This document shows, one piece after another, positions 1 through 7,270 of a stretch of DNA of 17,347 bases. Source of the stretch: JALOAT01 sp041677345. GTDB lineage: Bacteria > Pseudomonadota > Gammaproteobacteria > Thiohalomonadales > Thiohalomonadaceae. The position numbers and the translations under genes are program-made. The notes beneath the pieces were generated by a model. That model did not search any database. It was given only the letters and a program-made list of their open reading frames with translations, and was not told where the DNA came from. The stretch spans positions 1-17,347 of the forward strand of contig JBAYQE010000055.1 of NCBI GenBank assembly GCA_041677345.1, in the 5' to 3' direction. Position 1 is the stretch's first letter; the number at the start of each line of letters is the position of its first letter.

Positions 1-1914
1 CGGTGGTGTCACGCCGCCTTGCCCGGCAATTTTGCGCAGGTCCTCTTCATCGAGGGTTTCACGGGCGAGGAGTTCGCGGGCGCCTTGCTCCAGCTCTGCG
101 CGGCGCGCCTTTACGATCCCCGCGGCCTTTTCGAAGGCAGCCTGTACGATGAACCGTACGGCCCGATCGATCTCCTGCGTCGTCTCTTCGCTGTATTCAC
201 GCCGCGGCCCAGGCACGCCGGTGTGAGGAAGAAACGCGGGCCGCTCGGTCTCGTAGGCTACGTGCCCCAGCGTATCCACCATGCCATAGCGCATGACCAT
301 GCTGCGGGCGATATCCGTGACCTTGGCCAGGTCGTCGGCAGCGCCCGTCGAGAGCTCCTTGTAGATAAGGTGCTCGGCGGCACGCCCGCCTAACAGCACG
401 GCCATCTTGTTGCCCAGTTCCGCGCGTGTCATGAGAAAACGATCTTCCGTGGGACGCTGGATCGTGTAACCCAGGGCGCCGACACCGCGCGGAATAATCG
501 ATACCTTGTGCACCGGGTCGGTGCCCGGCAGCGACATGGCCACCAAGGCGTGTCCCATCTCATGGTAGGCGACCACCTCGCGCTCCTTGGGATTGAGCAG
601 GCGGTTCCTCTTTTCAAGTCCGGCGACGATGCGTTCGAGGGCGTTGTTGAAATCATCCAAGGTCACCGCGTCGGCGCCACGACGGGTGGCTAGGAGCGCC
701 GCCTCGTTGACCAGGTTGGCGAGATCGGCGCCGGTGAAACCAGGGGTGAGTGCCGCGATGGGTTCGGCTTCGACATCTGCCGCCAGGCGTACCTTTTTCA
801 TGTGTACCCGCAAGATGGCGGCGCGCCCCAGGCGATCCGGCCGATCGACCAACACCTGCCGGTCGAAGCGTCCGGCGCGCAATAACGCCGGGTCGAGGAT
901 CTCGGGCCGGTTGGTCGCGGCCAGGAGGATGAGCCCCTGGCTGGGGTCAAAACCATCCAATTCCGACAGGAGTTGGTTCAGCGTCTGTTCCTTCTCGTCA
1001 TGGCCGCCCATCTGTGGAAAGGCGCCGCGTGCACGCCCCAGCGCATCGAGCTCATCGATGAAAATGATTGCCGGGGCTTGGGTGCGTGCCTGCTGAAACA
1101 GATCGCGCACCCGTGCCGCACCGACTCCGACAAACATTTCCACGAATTCGGAACCGTTGATGGAGAAGAACGGGACACCGGCCTCGCCTGCGACCGCGCG
1201 TGCCAGCAGCGTCTTGCCGGTTCCCGGGGGGCCAACCAGTAACACCCCCTTGGGGATATGCGCGCCGAGGCGGCCATAACGCTTGGGGTCCTTGAGAAAG
1301 CCCACCACCTCTTCGAGCTCTTCCTTGGCTTCGTCCACACCCGCCACGTCGTTGAAAGTGACTCCGGTCTGCTGCTCCATGTATACCTTGGCCTTGCTCT
1401 TGCCGATCTCCAACATGCCGCTGCCGAACCCGCGCATGCGCTTGATGAGCACACTCCACAGAGCGAAGAGGAGGACCAGGGGGACAACCCAGCCGAGGAG
1501 GGTTGGCAGCCAGCGGTTCTCGGGCACACCCTCGAAACGTATCCTGGCCGCCTGGAGTTCGTGCACCAGTTCGGGATCCTCCACACGTGCCGTGACGAAG
1601 CGATAGCGCTCATCGCCAATACGCCTCAGCTGATCGAGTGTTTGCCTGGGCAGCAATCCTTCAAGACCCGCAGCGGTGAACGTCCCCTGGATCACGCGCT
1701 CACCGAGTTCCACCGCTTCCAGCTTGTCCGCGTACAGCAGCGCCTTGAATTCGCTGTAGGCGAGGTTCTCCTGATGAGGCGCGGACAGGTAGCTCTGCAC
1801 CGACATCAGCAACAGCAGGGCGAGCACAAAATACCAAACCGAGAAAGTACGTTGCTTCTGTTCCATGGCTTCGATCCGCTGGACGCGCCGTTTATATGAT
1901 CGGCGAACGGACAT
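1..1914 (-). CDS. ftsH: ATP-dependent zinc metalloprotease FtsH (3' end outside window)
   Basis: Membrane-anchored AAA+ protease that unfolds and degrades membrane and regulatory proteins as a hexamer on the cytoplasmic face. The frame stays open for 638 codons to the window edge, about the usual FtsH length, so only the variable C-terminal tail is missing. Visible in order: membrane segment near residues 24-40, periplasmic part of about 95 residues, second membrane segment near 137-157, Walker A GPPGTGKT (228-235), pore loop FVGVG (261-265), Walker B IIFIDE (283-288), second region of homology ATNRPEILDPALLRAGRFDR (333-352), and the zinc site HEMGH (451-455) with probable third ligand D528. 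HEMGH differs from the common HEAGH, and RAGRFDR from RPGRFDR, which suggests a second FtsH paralogue rather than the housekeeping copy (inference). An in-frame ATG at 1866 gives a more typical N-terminus (MEQKQRTFSVWYF); neither start has a strong Shine-Dalgarno. Confidence 0.95.
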   Translation of the reverse strand, partial: MSVRRSYKRRVQRIEAMEQKQRTFSVWYFVLALLLLMSVQSYLSAPHQENLAYSEFKALLYADKLEAVELGERVIQGTFTAAGLEGLLPRQTLDQLRRIGDERYRFVTARVEDPELVHELQAARIRFEGVPENRWLPTLLGWVVPLVLLFALWSVLIKRMRGFGSGMLEIGKSKAKVYMEQQTGVTFNDVAGVDEAKEELEEVVGFLKDPKRYGRLGAHIPKGVLLVGPPGTGKTLLARAVAGEAGVPFFSINGSEFVEMFVGVGAARVRDLFQQARTQAPAIIFIDELDALGRARGAFPQMGGHDEKEQTLNQLLSELDGFDPSQGLILLAATNRPEILDPALLRAGRFDRQVLVDRPDRLGRAAILRVHMKKVRLAADVEAEPIAALTPGFTGADLANLVNEAALLATRRGADAVTLDDFNNALERIVAGLEKRNRLLNPKEREVVAYHEMGHALVAMSLPGTDPVHKVSIIPRGVGALGYTIQRPTEDRFLMTRAELGNKMAVLLGGRAAEHLIYKELSTGAADDLAKVTDIARSMVMRYGMVDTLGHVAYETERPAFLPHTGVPGPRREYSEETTQEIDRAVRFIVQAAFEKAAGIVKARRAELEQGARELLARETLDEEDLRKIAGQGGVTPP

Positions 1915-1950
1915 GATTCTGCTGGCCCCCGGATCCGATGGCAATGTCTC

Positions 1951-2138
1951 GCAGCCTGTCGGACTTAGAGAAACGTTGATTTAAGCGGTGTTTGCCGCGG
2001 CACATGGACGTGCCGCCATTTTCTTCCACACAAACGGTTTGTTGTGAACGCGGACAGAAAACCACGCGTTTTTGGCCACCGTGTACTGAGAAAGCCAGGG
2101 TGGCTTCATTCCGCGTTTCACTAAGTCCGAAAGGCGGC
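1951..2138. repeat. Inverted repeat pair (25 bp, 22 matching) around 138 bp
   Basis: Arm 1 (1951-1975), reverse complemented, reads CGTTTCTCTAAGTCCGACAG followed by GCTGC. Arm 2 (2114-2138, plus strand) reads CGTTTCACTAAGTCCGAAAG followed by GCGGC. They agree at 22 of 25 positions and lie in opposite orientation with 138 bp between them. The interval contains further palindromes, including GCGGCAC/GTGCCGC at 1997-2016 and ACAAAC/GTTTGT at 2030-2042. I saw no target-site duplication and no transposase. It could be a small non-autonomous element, two copies of an interspersed repeat, or a structured RNA region. Confidence 0.6.
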
Positions 2139-2554
2139 CAGGGGAGGAGTCTGCCCAGTGATACGAGCGCGCTTGAACGCCCGCGCGACTTGGTCGTCCG
2201 GGTGGCATAGAGCACGAGCAGCACGAGGAAGGAGAAGAGCATCATACCGCTGATCATCACTGGGAACGGGAAATCACCAGGCGGATTGCCGAGCTTGTTA
2301 TGGCACAAGCCGCGGTTCTGGAACGAGACGCAACGGAAGTTCCGCGCGTTGCACTTTTAGAGCAAGAGGAAAACGTGTCAGCTGCTCAGTGGACTATACC
2401 CACCTGGGTTTGGCGGTCAGCTTGATGAACAGGTGAAAATTTGAGGGGCGCAAGAATCCTAGAGAAAATCCTGGCCGGATTGCGCCCATGTTTACTGCTT
2501 TGGCCTTACTCCCGATGCGTTAGCCAAAAGACACACTGGCAGGTTTGCATCGCT

Positions 2555-2592
2555 ATAGGCCGTGTAGCCTATTTAACATAATATGCATTATG
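2555..2592. repeat. Two adjacent short palindromes, AT-rich
   Basis: ATAGGC (2555-2560) pairs with GCCTAT (2567-2572) across a 6-nt loop. Four bases later CATAAT (2577-2582) pairs with ATTATG (2587-2592) across ATGC. The stretch is much more AT-rich than its surroundings. It could be an operator or promoter region, but no gene start lies close by on either strand, so its role is unknown. Confidence 0.4.
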
Positions 2593-2664
2593 CACATATC
2601 GTGACTTTCAACGCAGAGCCCCCAGGACCGGGCCATGACACCTCCGACGGGCCCGGCCGTGCCA

Positions 2665-2692
2665 AGAAAAACCCCGGGCAAGCCCGGGGTTT
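2665..2692 (-). terminator. Rho-independent terminator of the DksA-like gene
   Basis: AAACCCCGGGC (2669-2679) and GCCCGGGGTTT (2682-2692) form a perfect GC-rich stem with a very small loop. Read on the minus strand the stem runs into TTTTTCTT, the classic stem plus U-tract. It lies about 25 nt beyond the stop codon of the minus-strand zinc-finger gene. Confidence 0.85.
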
Positions 2693-2716
2693 GTTGCTGC
2701 CTGCGTGGCTGGTTGC

Positions 2717-2968
2717 TTAGTCGTCCGTGCGGCGGTACAGCGCACCTTTTCGTTCAGCCAGTGCAGCACAGTGGATGCAACGCTGCACCGATATGCCGCT
2801 ACGCAAGGCCGCGGCCAGCCGTTCCTCCGGGATCGGCTGGCCGCAATCCACGCAGATGTCACTGGTCTCGCCGTGCAGTTTCTCACGGATCCCCGAGATC
2901 GAATTTTCGATCTGTTCGATCGTCGCCAGGCTGGCTTGATCCAACTCGTCCGCTTCGCGCTCGAGCAT
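2717..2968 (-). CDS. DksA/TraR family C4 zinc-finger protein
   Basis: An 83-residue protein with an acidic, probably helical N-terminal half and a C-terminal four-cysteine zinc finger. The cysteines are C39-V-D-C42, followed by the family signature GQPIPEERLAA, then C64-I-H-C67. DksA/TraR proteins bind RNA polymerase through the secondary channel and alter initiation at stress-responsive promoters; short members like this lack the long DksA coiled coil, so a role in transcription is inferred from family only. The spacing between cysteine pairs is 21 residues, against 17 in E. coli DksA and TraR. The ATG is well supported by an AGGAGG Shine-Dalgarno a few bases upstream, and a strong terminator follows. 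The gene appears monocistronic. Confidence 0.9.
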   Translation of the reverse strand: MLEREADELDQASLATIEQIENSISGIREKLHGETSDICVDCGQPIPEERLAAALRSGISVQRCIHCAALAERKGALYRRTDD

Positions 2969-3405
2969 GGCACCTCCTCGTAAGGGTTCGAGGAATTCAA
3001 TCGACTGTCTCGAAGCTAGCCCTTCGGCACGCCGTTGCGGTCGCGCACGCTATGAAGAGACATGCTTAAATCCTTGCTTTGCCGAAATCCCACCTAACCA
3101 CAAAGGTCTTTATCCGTGCGGACACGTAAAACCCATGCGATCGGTGCCGGTTTTTAGGCGCAGTGCCTGGTTTTCTTTGCAAATTCCATACGTTCGACAC
3201 GATCCGACGTAGCATTTATAGTGCGCTTTCACCGCTTGGCTCCGTTTGCCGCGCGTGGCCGACGGACGCAAATAAATGAGAACAAACGTGCCCTTGAGCG
3301 TCACTCTCATCACAACAGCCATCACCCGCGAACCGGCCTTGGACATGGCCCGGCTTACACCCTCGTTGCCCATGCCTTTTGCGCCCGGGGAAAGGCGTGC
3401 TGGCC
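2969..3405. other. Intergenic region between DksA-like gene and P-type ATPase
   Basis: A 437-bp gap between divergent genes, expected to hold both promoters. I see no convincing gene. A minus-strand frame at 3110-3373 (87 residues) has no recognisable family or ribosome binding site. The 3' part carries a plausible promoter for the ATPase (3193-3222), and the last bases carry a purine-rich stretch (GGGGAAAGG, 3387-3395) suited to ribosome binding. Confidence 0.6.
3193..3222 (+). promoter_or_regulatory. Candidate sigma70-type promoter for the ATPase-USP pair
   Basis: TTCGAC (3193-3198) and TATAGT (3217-3222) resemble -35 and -10 hexamers with an 18-bp spacer. A start near 3229 would give a leader of roughly 175 nt before the proposed GTG. 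The assignment rests on motif resemblance only. Confidence 0.3.
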
Positions 3406-6132
3406 GTGGCTGACATAACCTCCCCCGAACTGCCGGCCATCGACTGGCACAACCTGGCCATTGACGAGACGGTTCAGCGTCTGGAGACCGATGAGCTTAG
3501 CGGCCTTTCGGCTGCGGAGGCCGCCGAGCGCCTGCGGCGGGTCGGCCCCAACCTCCTCCCTCCTCCGCCCCGGCGTTCGGCTTGGCTACGATTTGCTCAC
3601 CAGTTCCACAACGTCCTCATCTACGTGATGCTGGCCGCCGCCGCGATCACCCTCGCCCTCGGTCACCTGGTGGATACGTCGGTACTGCTCGCGGCCGTGA
3701 TCATCAACGCCCTGATCGGCTTCATCCAGGAAGGCAAGGCCGAACAGGCGCTGGACGCCATCCGGCGCATGCTCTCACTGCATGCCACCGTGGTGCGGGA
3801 CGGTGAGCGCATGGAAATCCCGGCCGAAGCGCTGGTACCTGGCGACCTGGTGGTACTCGCCTCGGGCGACAAGGTACCGGCCGATCTGCGCCTGGTAAGC
3901 GAGAAGGCCTTGCGTGTGAACGAGGCCATCCTCACCGGTGAATCGGAAGTGGTGGAAAAGGCCCTCGCCCCTGTACCCGCCGAAGCGGCGCTGGGTGATC
4001 GCCGCTGCATGCTCTACTCGGGCACGCTCCTCTCCTCGGGCCTGGCCACCGGCGTGGTGGTGGCCACCGGCGCCAGGACGGAGCTTGGCCGCATCGGCGC
4101 CATGCTCAAGGAAGTGCAGACGGTCACCACGCCGTTGCTGCGCCAGATCGACGGCTTCGGGCGCTGGCTTGCCATAGCCATCGTGATCATGGCGGTGCTC
4201 ACCTTCTTCACCGGCATCGTTTGGCGCGGCGAACCTGCCAGCGAAATGTTCCTCATGGCGGTGGCCCTGGCAGCCTCCGCCATCCCCGAGGGGCTGCCCG
4301 CGATCATGACCATCACCCTGGCGCTCGGCGTGCAGCGCATGGCCCGGCGCAATGCCATCATCCGGCACCTGCCCGCCGTGGAAGCCTTGGGTTCAGTCAC
4401 CGTGATCTGCTCCGACAAGACCGGCACGCTCACGCGTAACGAAATGACCGTGCAGCAACTCATCACGGCCACCAAGGTATTCGAAATAACCGGCGTAGGT
4501 TACGTGCCCGACGGCGCCGTACACCTGGACGGTGGACCGGTCACGCCCGAGAAGCATCCCGAACTCGCCCACATCGGACGTGCTCTGGTGCTGTGCAACG
4601 ACGCGCAACTGCACAATCGTGAAGGTGCCTGGCAATTGGAGGGGGATCCCACGGAAGGCTCGTTACTCACCCTCGCCTACAAGCTCGGTCTCCATCCGGC
4701 GACCGAACGTGGGGCACTGCCGCGTACCGACGTCATTCCCTTCGAATCACAGCACCGGCTCATGGCCACCCTCAACCATGACCACGAAGGCCGTGGGTTC
4801 ATCTACGTGAAGGGTTCACCCGAACGCATCATGGACATGTGCGAATGGCAAGGCGACGGCCAACCCATCGATACAGCATGGTGGCACGAGCGTGGTTCCG
4901 AGGCCGCCGCACGTGGGCTGCGTATCCTCGCCATCGCCGTAAAGGCCACTGACCCGGCGCAGCGGGAAGTACGCTTCTCACACCTGCGCGGCGGTTTCAC
5001 CCTCATGGGCCTCGTGGGCATCATCGACCCACCCCGCGAGGAAGCCATCCGGGCTGTGGCCGAGTGCGCCGAGGCGGGCATCCGCGTGAAGATGATCACC
5101 GGCGACCACGTCGAAACCGCACGCGCCATCGGCGCGCGCATGGGCATCGGCGTCGACAAACCGGCGCTCACCGGCCCCGAGATCGAGGTGCTGAGCGACG
5201 AGGAGCTACGCCGCTACGCGCCCCACGTGGACGTGTTCGCCCGCACCAGTCCCGAGCACAAGCTACGCCTGGTGGAAGCCTTGCAGGCTGCCGGACACGT
5301 GGTCGCCATGACCGGTGACGGCGTCAACGACGCGCCTGCGCTCAAGCGTGCCGACGTCGGTGTGGCGATGGGCCTCAAGGGAAACGAGGCGGCCAAGGAG
5401 GCCGCGGCCATGGTGCTCACCGACGACAACTTCGCGACCATCAGCAATGCGGTAGGCGAAGGCCGCGGTATCTACGACAACATCCGCAAGTTCATCCTGT
5501 TCATGCTGCCCACCAACGGCGGCGAGGCACTGGTGGTGATTACGGCCATACTGTTCAACTTTGTATTGCCGCTCACCCCCGCCCAGGTGCTGTGGATCAA
5601 TATGGCAACCGTCAGCACGCTCGGGCTTGCCCTTGCCTTCGAGCCCGCCGAGGAGGACGTAATGCGCCGCCCACCCCGTGATCCACTCGAATCGCTGTTG
5701 TCCTGGTTCTTCGTCTGGCGGTTGGTAATGGTCTCATTGCTGATGGCGACGGGGGCCCTCGGACTGTTCCTGTGGGAACTCGAGCATGGGGCGAGCCTGG
5801 AGAAAGCACGCACCATCGCAGTGAGCACCATCGTGGTGGCGGAGATGTTCTATCTCATCAACAGCCGGCACATCCTGCGCTCGGTACTCTCGCGCGATGG
5901 GCTGCTGGGCAATCCCTATGTGCTCCTCGCCATCGCCGGCTGTGCCCTGTTGCAATTCGCCTATACCGCTACCCCGGCTTTGCAGGCGGTCTTCAAGTCG
6001 ACACCGCTGACCACGTGGGAATGGTCGCGGGTAATCCTCGCGGGTGCACTGGTATTCTCATTTGCCGAACTGGAAAAAATGACCGTACGGTGGCTGAACC
6101 TGCGGAACCGCCAGACTTCCGCCACGGCCTGA
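3406..6132 (+). CDS. P-type (P2) cation-transporting ATPase
   Basis: ATP-driven inner-membrane ion pump of about 908 residues with N-terminal cation-ATPase, E1-E2, HAD and C-terminal transmembrane domains. Numbered from the GTG at 3406: actuator TGES (177-180), M4 motif PEGLP (294-298), phosphorylation site DKTGTLT with D337, hinge motif GDGVND (637-642), M5 NGGE with N704 and E707, and M6 LWINMATV with N732 and T735. The M4, M5 and most M6 residues match the Ca2+ site of SERCA, but the position of SERCA D800 is V736, so the ion (Ca2+, Na+ or another) cannot be fixed. The frame is open from a TTG at 3379. GTG 3406 is preferred because GGGGAAAGG ends 10 nt upstream, whereas the TTG has no ribosome binding site. 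The universal stress gene follows 28 nt downstream and is probably cotranscribed. Confidence 0.95.
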   Translation: MADITSPELPAIDWHNLAIDETVQRLETDELSGLSAAEAAERLRRVGPNLLPPPPRRSAWLRFAHQFHNVLIYVMLAAAAITLALGHLVDTSVLLAAVIINALIGFIQEGKAEQALDAIRRMLSLHATVVRDGERMEIPAEALVPGDLVVLASGDKVPADLRLVSEKALRVNEAILTGESEVVEKALAPVPAEAALGDRRCMLYSGTLLSSGLATGVVVATGARTELGRIGAMLKEVQTVTTPLLRQIDGFGRWLAIAIVIMAVLTFFTGIVWRGEPASEMFLMAVALAASAIPEGLPAIMTITLALGVQRMARRNAIIRHLPAVEALGSVTVICSDKTGTLTRNEMTVQQLITATKVFEITGVGYVPDGAVHLDGGPVTPEKHPELAHIGRALVLCNDAQLHNREGAWQLEGDPTEGSLLTLAYKLGLHPATERGALPRTDVIPFESQHRLMATLNHDHEGRGFIYVKGSPERIMDMCEWQGDGQPIDTAWWHERGSEAAARGLRILAIAVKATDPAQREVRFSHLRGGFTLMGLVGIIDPPREEAIRAVAECAEAGIRVKMITGDHVETARAIGARMGIGVDKPALTGPEIEVLSDEELRRYAPHVDVFARTSPEHKLRLVEALQAAGHVVAMTGDGVNDAPALKRADVGVAMGLKGNEAAKEAAAMVLTDDNFATISNAVGEGRGIYDNIRKFILFMLPTNGGEALVVITAILFNFVLPLTPAQVLWINMATVSTLGLALAFEPAEEDVMRRPPRDPLESLLSWFFVWRLVMVSLLMATGALGLFLWELEHGASLEKARTIAVSTIVVAEMFYLINSRHILRSVLSRDGLLGNPYVLLAIAGCALLQFAYTATPALQAVFKSTPLTTWEWSRVILAGALVFSFAELEKMTVRWLNLRNRQTSATA

Positions 6133-6160
6133 ACCTGGTCCAGAACATGGGATGCACACC

Positions 6161-7036
6161 ATGAGCGCCATACAGGACATCCTGGCTGCCACCGATTTCA
6201 CCGGGTCCGGGTCCAAGGCCGTGCACCGTGCCGCCAGACTCGCCATGGAGCAGCGTGCACGATTGGAACTGCTGCACATCGTGCACAGCCCCGCCCTGGA
6301 ATCCCTGCGCCCCCTGTTCCCCTCTCCCACCGACGTAGAGAAGCGGATCCTGCAAGATGCACGCACGCAGTTGGAGAAACTGGCCACCGCCGTGGCGGCT
6401 GAGACCGGGGTGCGGCCCGGCACGGGCGTACACCTTGGCCATGTGGTGGATGGGATCCTGGCGGGATCCGAAGCGGCCGACCTGCTGGTGGTGGGTGCGC
6501 GAGGTGCCAATCCCGTGCGCGATCTGCTCATCGGCAGCACGGCGGAACGTCTGCTGCGCAAAAGCCAGCAGCCGGTACTGACGGTCAATCGGGAGCCGGC
6601 GCACGCCTACCGGCGTGTATTGGTGCCCATGGACTTCACGCCCGTTTCCGGCCCATTGCTGCGCATGGCCATGCAACTTGCGCCCGAAGCCCGGATCACC
6701 GCCTTCCACGCCTTCGACATCCCCTTCGAAGCAAAGCTCTGGCTGACCGGCGTACCGGAAGACCGCATCCAGGACTACCGCGACAAGGCGCGGCAGTTTT
6801 CCATCGACGCCCTGCACGCACTGATCGGAGATGCCGGGGCTGATGCGGGCCGGTGCGAGGCCGTGGCCGAACTGGGCGAGGCGGCACCCCTGATCCTGGA
6901 CCAGGCGGCGGCGATCGGGGCCGACCTCATCGTCATGGGCAAGCGTGACCAGACCCTGGCAGAAGAACTGCTCCTCGGCAGTGTGGCACGCCGCGTGCTC
7001 GCGAGCAGCGATTGCGACGTGCTGGTGCTTACGTAG
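6161..7036 (+). CDS. Tandem-domain universal stress protein (UspA family)
   Basis: A cytoplasmic protein of 291 residues made of two Usp domains in tandem, about residues 1-145 and 150-291. The first domain ends with the nucleotide-binding pattern G-A-R-G (112-115), nine residues, then GST (125-127), the G-x2-G-x9-G-S/T signature of ATP-binding Usp proteins. In the second domain the matching region is GKRD (260-263) followed by GS (273-274), so the second glycine is lost and ATP binding there may be weakened. The ATG at 6161 is preferred over 6152 because GGGA lies 8 nt upstream and the protein then begins MSAIQDILAATDF, typical of the family. It sits 28 nt after the P-type ATPase, which suggests a role in ion or stress response, with no direct proof. 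Confidence 0.92.
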   Translation: MSAIQDILAATDFTGSGSKAVHRAARLAMEQRARLELLHIVHSPALESLRPLFPSPTDVEKRILQDARTQLEKLATAVAAETGVRPGTGVHLGHVVDGILAGSEAADLLVVGARGANPVRDLLIGSTAERLLRKSQQPVLTVNREPAHAYRRVLVPMDFTPVSGPLLRMAMQLAPEARITAFHAFDIPFEAKLWLTGVPEDRIQDYRDKARQFSIDALHALIGDAGADAGRCEAVAELGEAAPLILDQAAAIGADLIVMGKRDQTLAEELLLGSVARRVLASSDCDVLVLT

Positions 7037-7094
7037 CGGCACGATGCGTCGATGACGGTCGGCTGGCACGCCCCTCCACGGGATCGGCTCCTGC

Positions 7095-7124
7095 AAGGCC
7101 CGGGTCGGGCCCGAGCCTTCTTTC
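7095..7124 (+). terminator. Probable terminator after the ATPase-USP pair
   Basis: AAGGCCCGGG (7095-7104) pairs with CCCGAGCCTT (7110-7119) around the loop TCGGG, with one C-A mismatch in a 10-position stem. CTTTC follows, a short and weak U-tract. It lies about 58 nt past the Usp stop codon and before the menaquinone operon. Confidence 0.6.
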
Positions 7125-7175
7125 GCGTCTCTGACACATATCAAGGTGGACGACAGGTGGCATCGTATACACTCG

Positions 7176-7240
7176 CGGCGGCAGCATCCCTGGCAGGATT
7201 GTGCTGCCATGAGCCGCCGTCGGCCTGGTAACCACGGCCG
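7176..7240 (+). promoter_or_regulatory. Structured leader of the menaquinone operon (two hairpins)
   Basis: Hairpin 1 has CGGC plus GGCAGCA (7176-7186) pairing with TGCTGCC (7202-7208) and GCCG (7213-7216), with a 4-nt bulge and a 15-nt loop. Hairpin 2 has CGGCCTGG (7221-7228) pairing with CCA-C-GGCCG (7232-7240) with one bulged C and a 3-nt loop. Neither is followed by a U-tract. A weak -10-like TATACA lies at 7166-7171, without a good -35. The leader ends with the AAGGAG ribosome binding site at 7257-7262. A regulatory role is inference. Confidence 0.35.
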
Positions 7241-7270
7241 GGATTGACCCGGTCTGAAGGAGCACAGTTG

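Larger units (their letters stand above)
1915..2716. other. Gene-poor intergenic region with inverted repeats
   Basis: About 800 bases between ftsH and the DksA-like gene with no reading frame I can assign to a family. The longest candidate is a minus-strand frame at 1892-2308 that overlaps the ftsH start. It has one hydrophobic run (MMLFSFLVLLVLY) followed by unconvincing sequence and no clear ribosome binding site. The stretch does hold several inverted repeats: a 25-bp pair at 1951-1975 and 2114-2138, a perfect 7-bp hairpin at 1997-2016, an imperfect 11-bp pair at 2446-2487, and two short AT-rich palindromes at 2555-2572 and 2577-2592. It may hold the ftsH promoter and remnants of a small non-autonomous element; that reading is inference. 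Confidence 0.6.

Noticed and set aside
978..1619. A 213-residue minus-strand frame inside ftsH
   Set aside because: Out-of-frame shadow of ftsH; the true frame carries every FtsH motif without interruption.
1892..2308. A 138-residue minus-strand frame with one hydrophobic segment
   Set aside because: It overlaps the ftsH start, lacks a clear ribosome binding site, and its sequence after the hydrophobic part looks non-coding. Kept only as a possible decayed small membrane protein.
3110..3373. An 87-residue minus-strand frame upstream of the ATPase
   Set aside because: No recognisable domain or ribosome binding site, and it covers the likely promoter region of the ATPase.
3379..3405. TTG start for the P-type ATPase
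   Set aside because: No ribosome binding site upstream, whereas GTG 3406 has GGGGAAAGG at suitable spacing. Not excluded.
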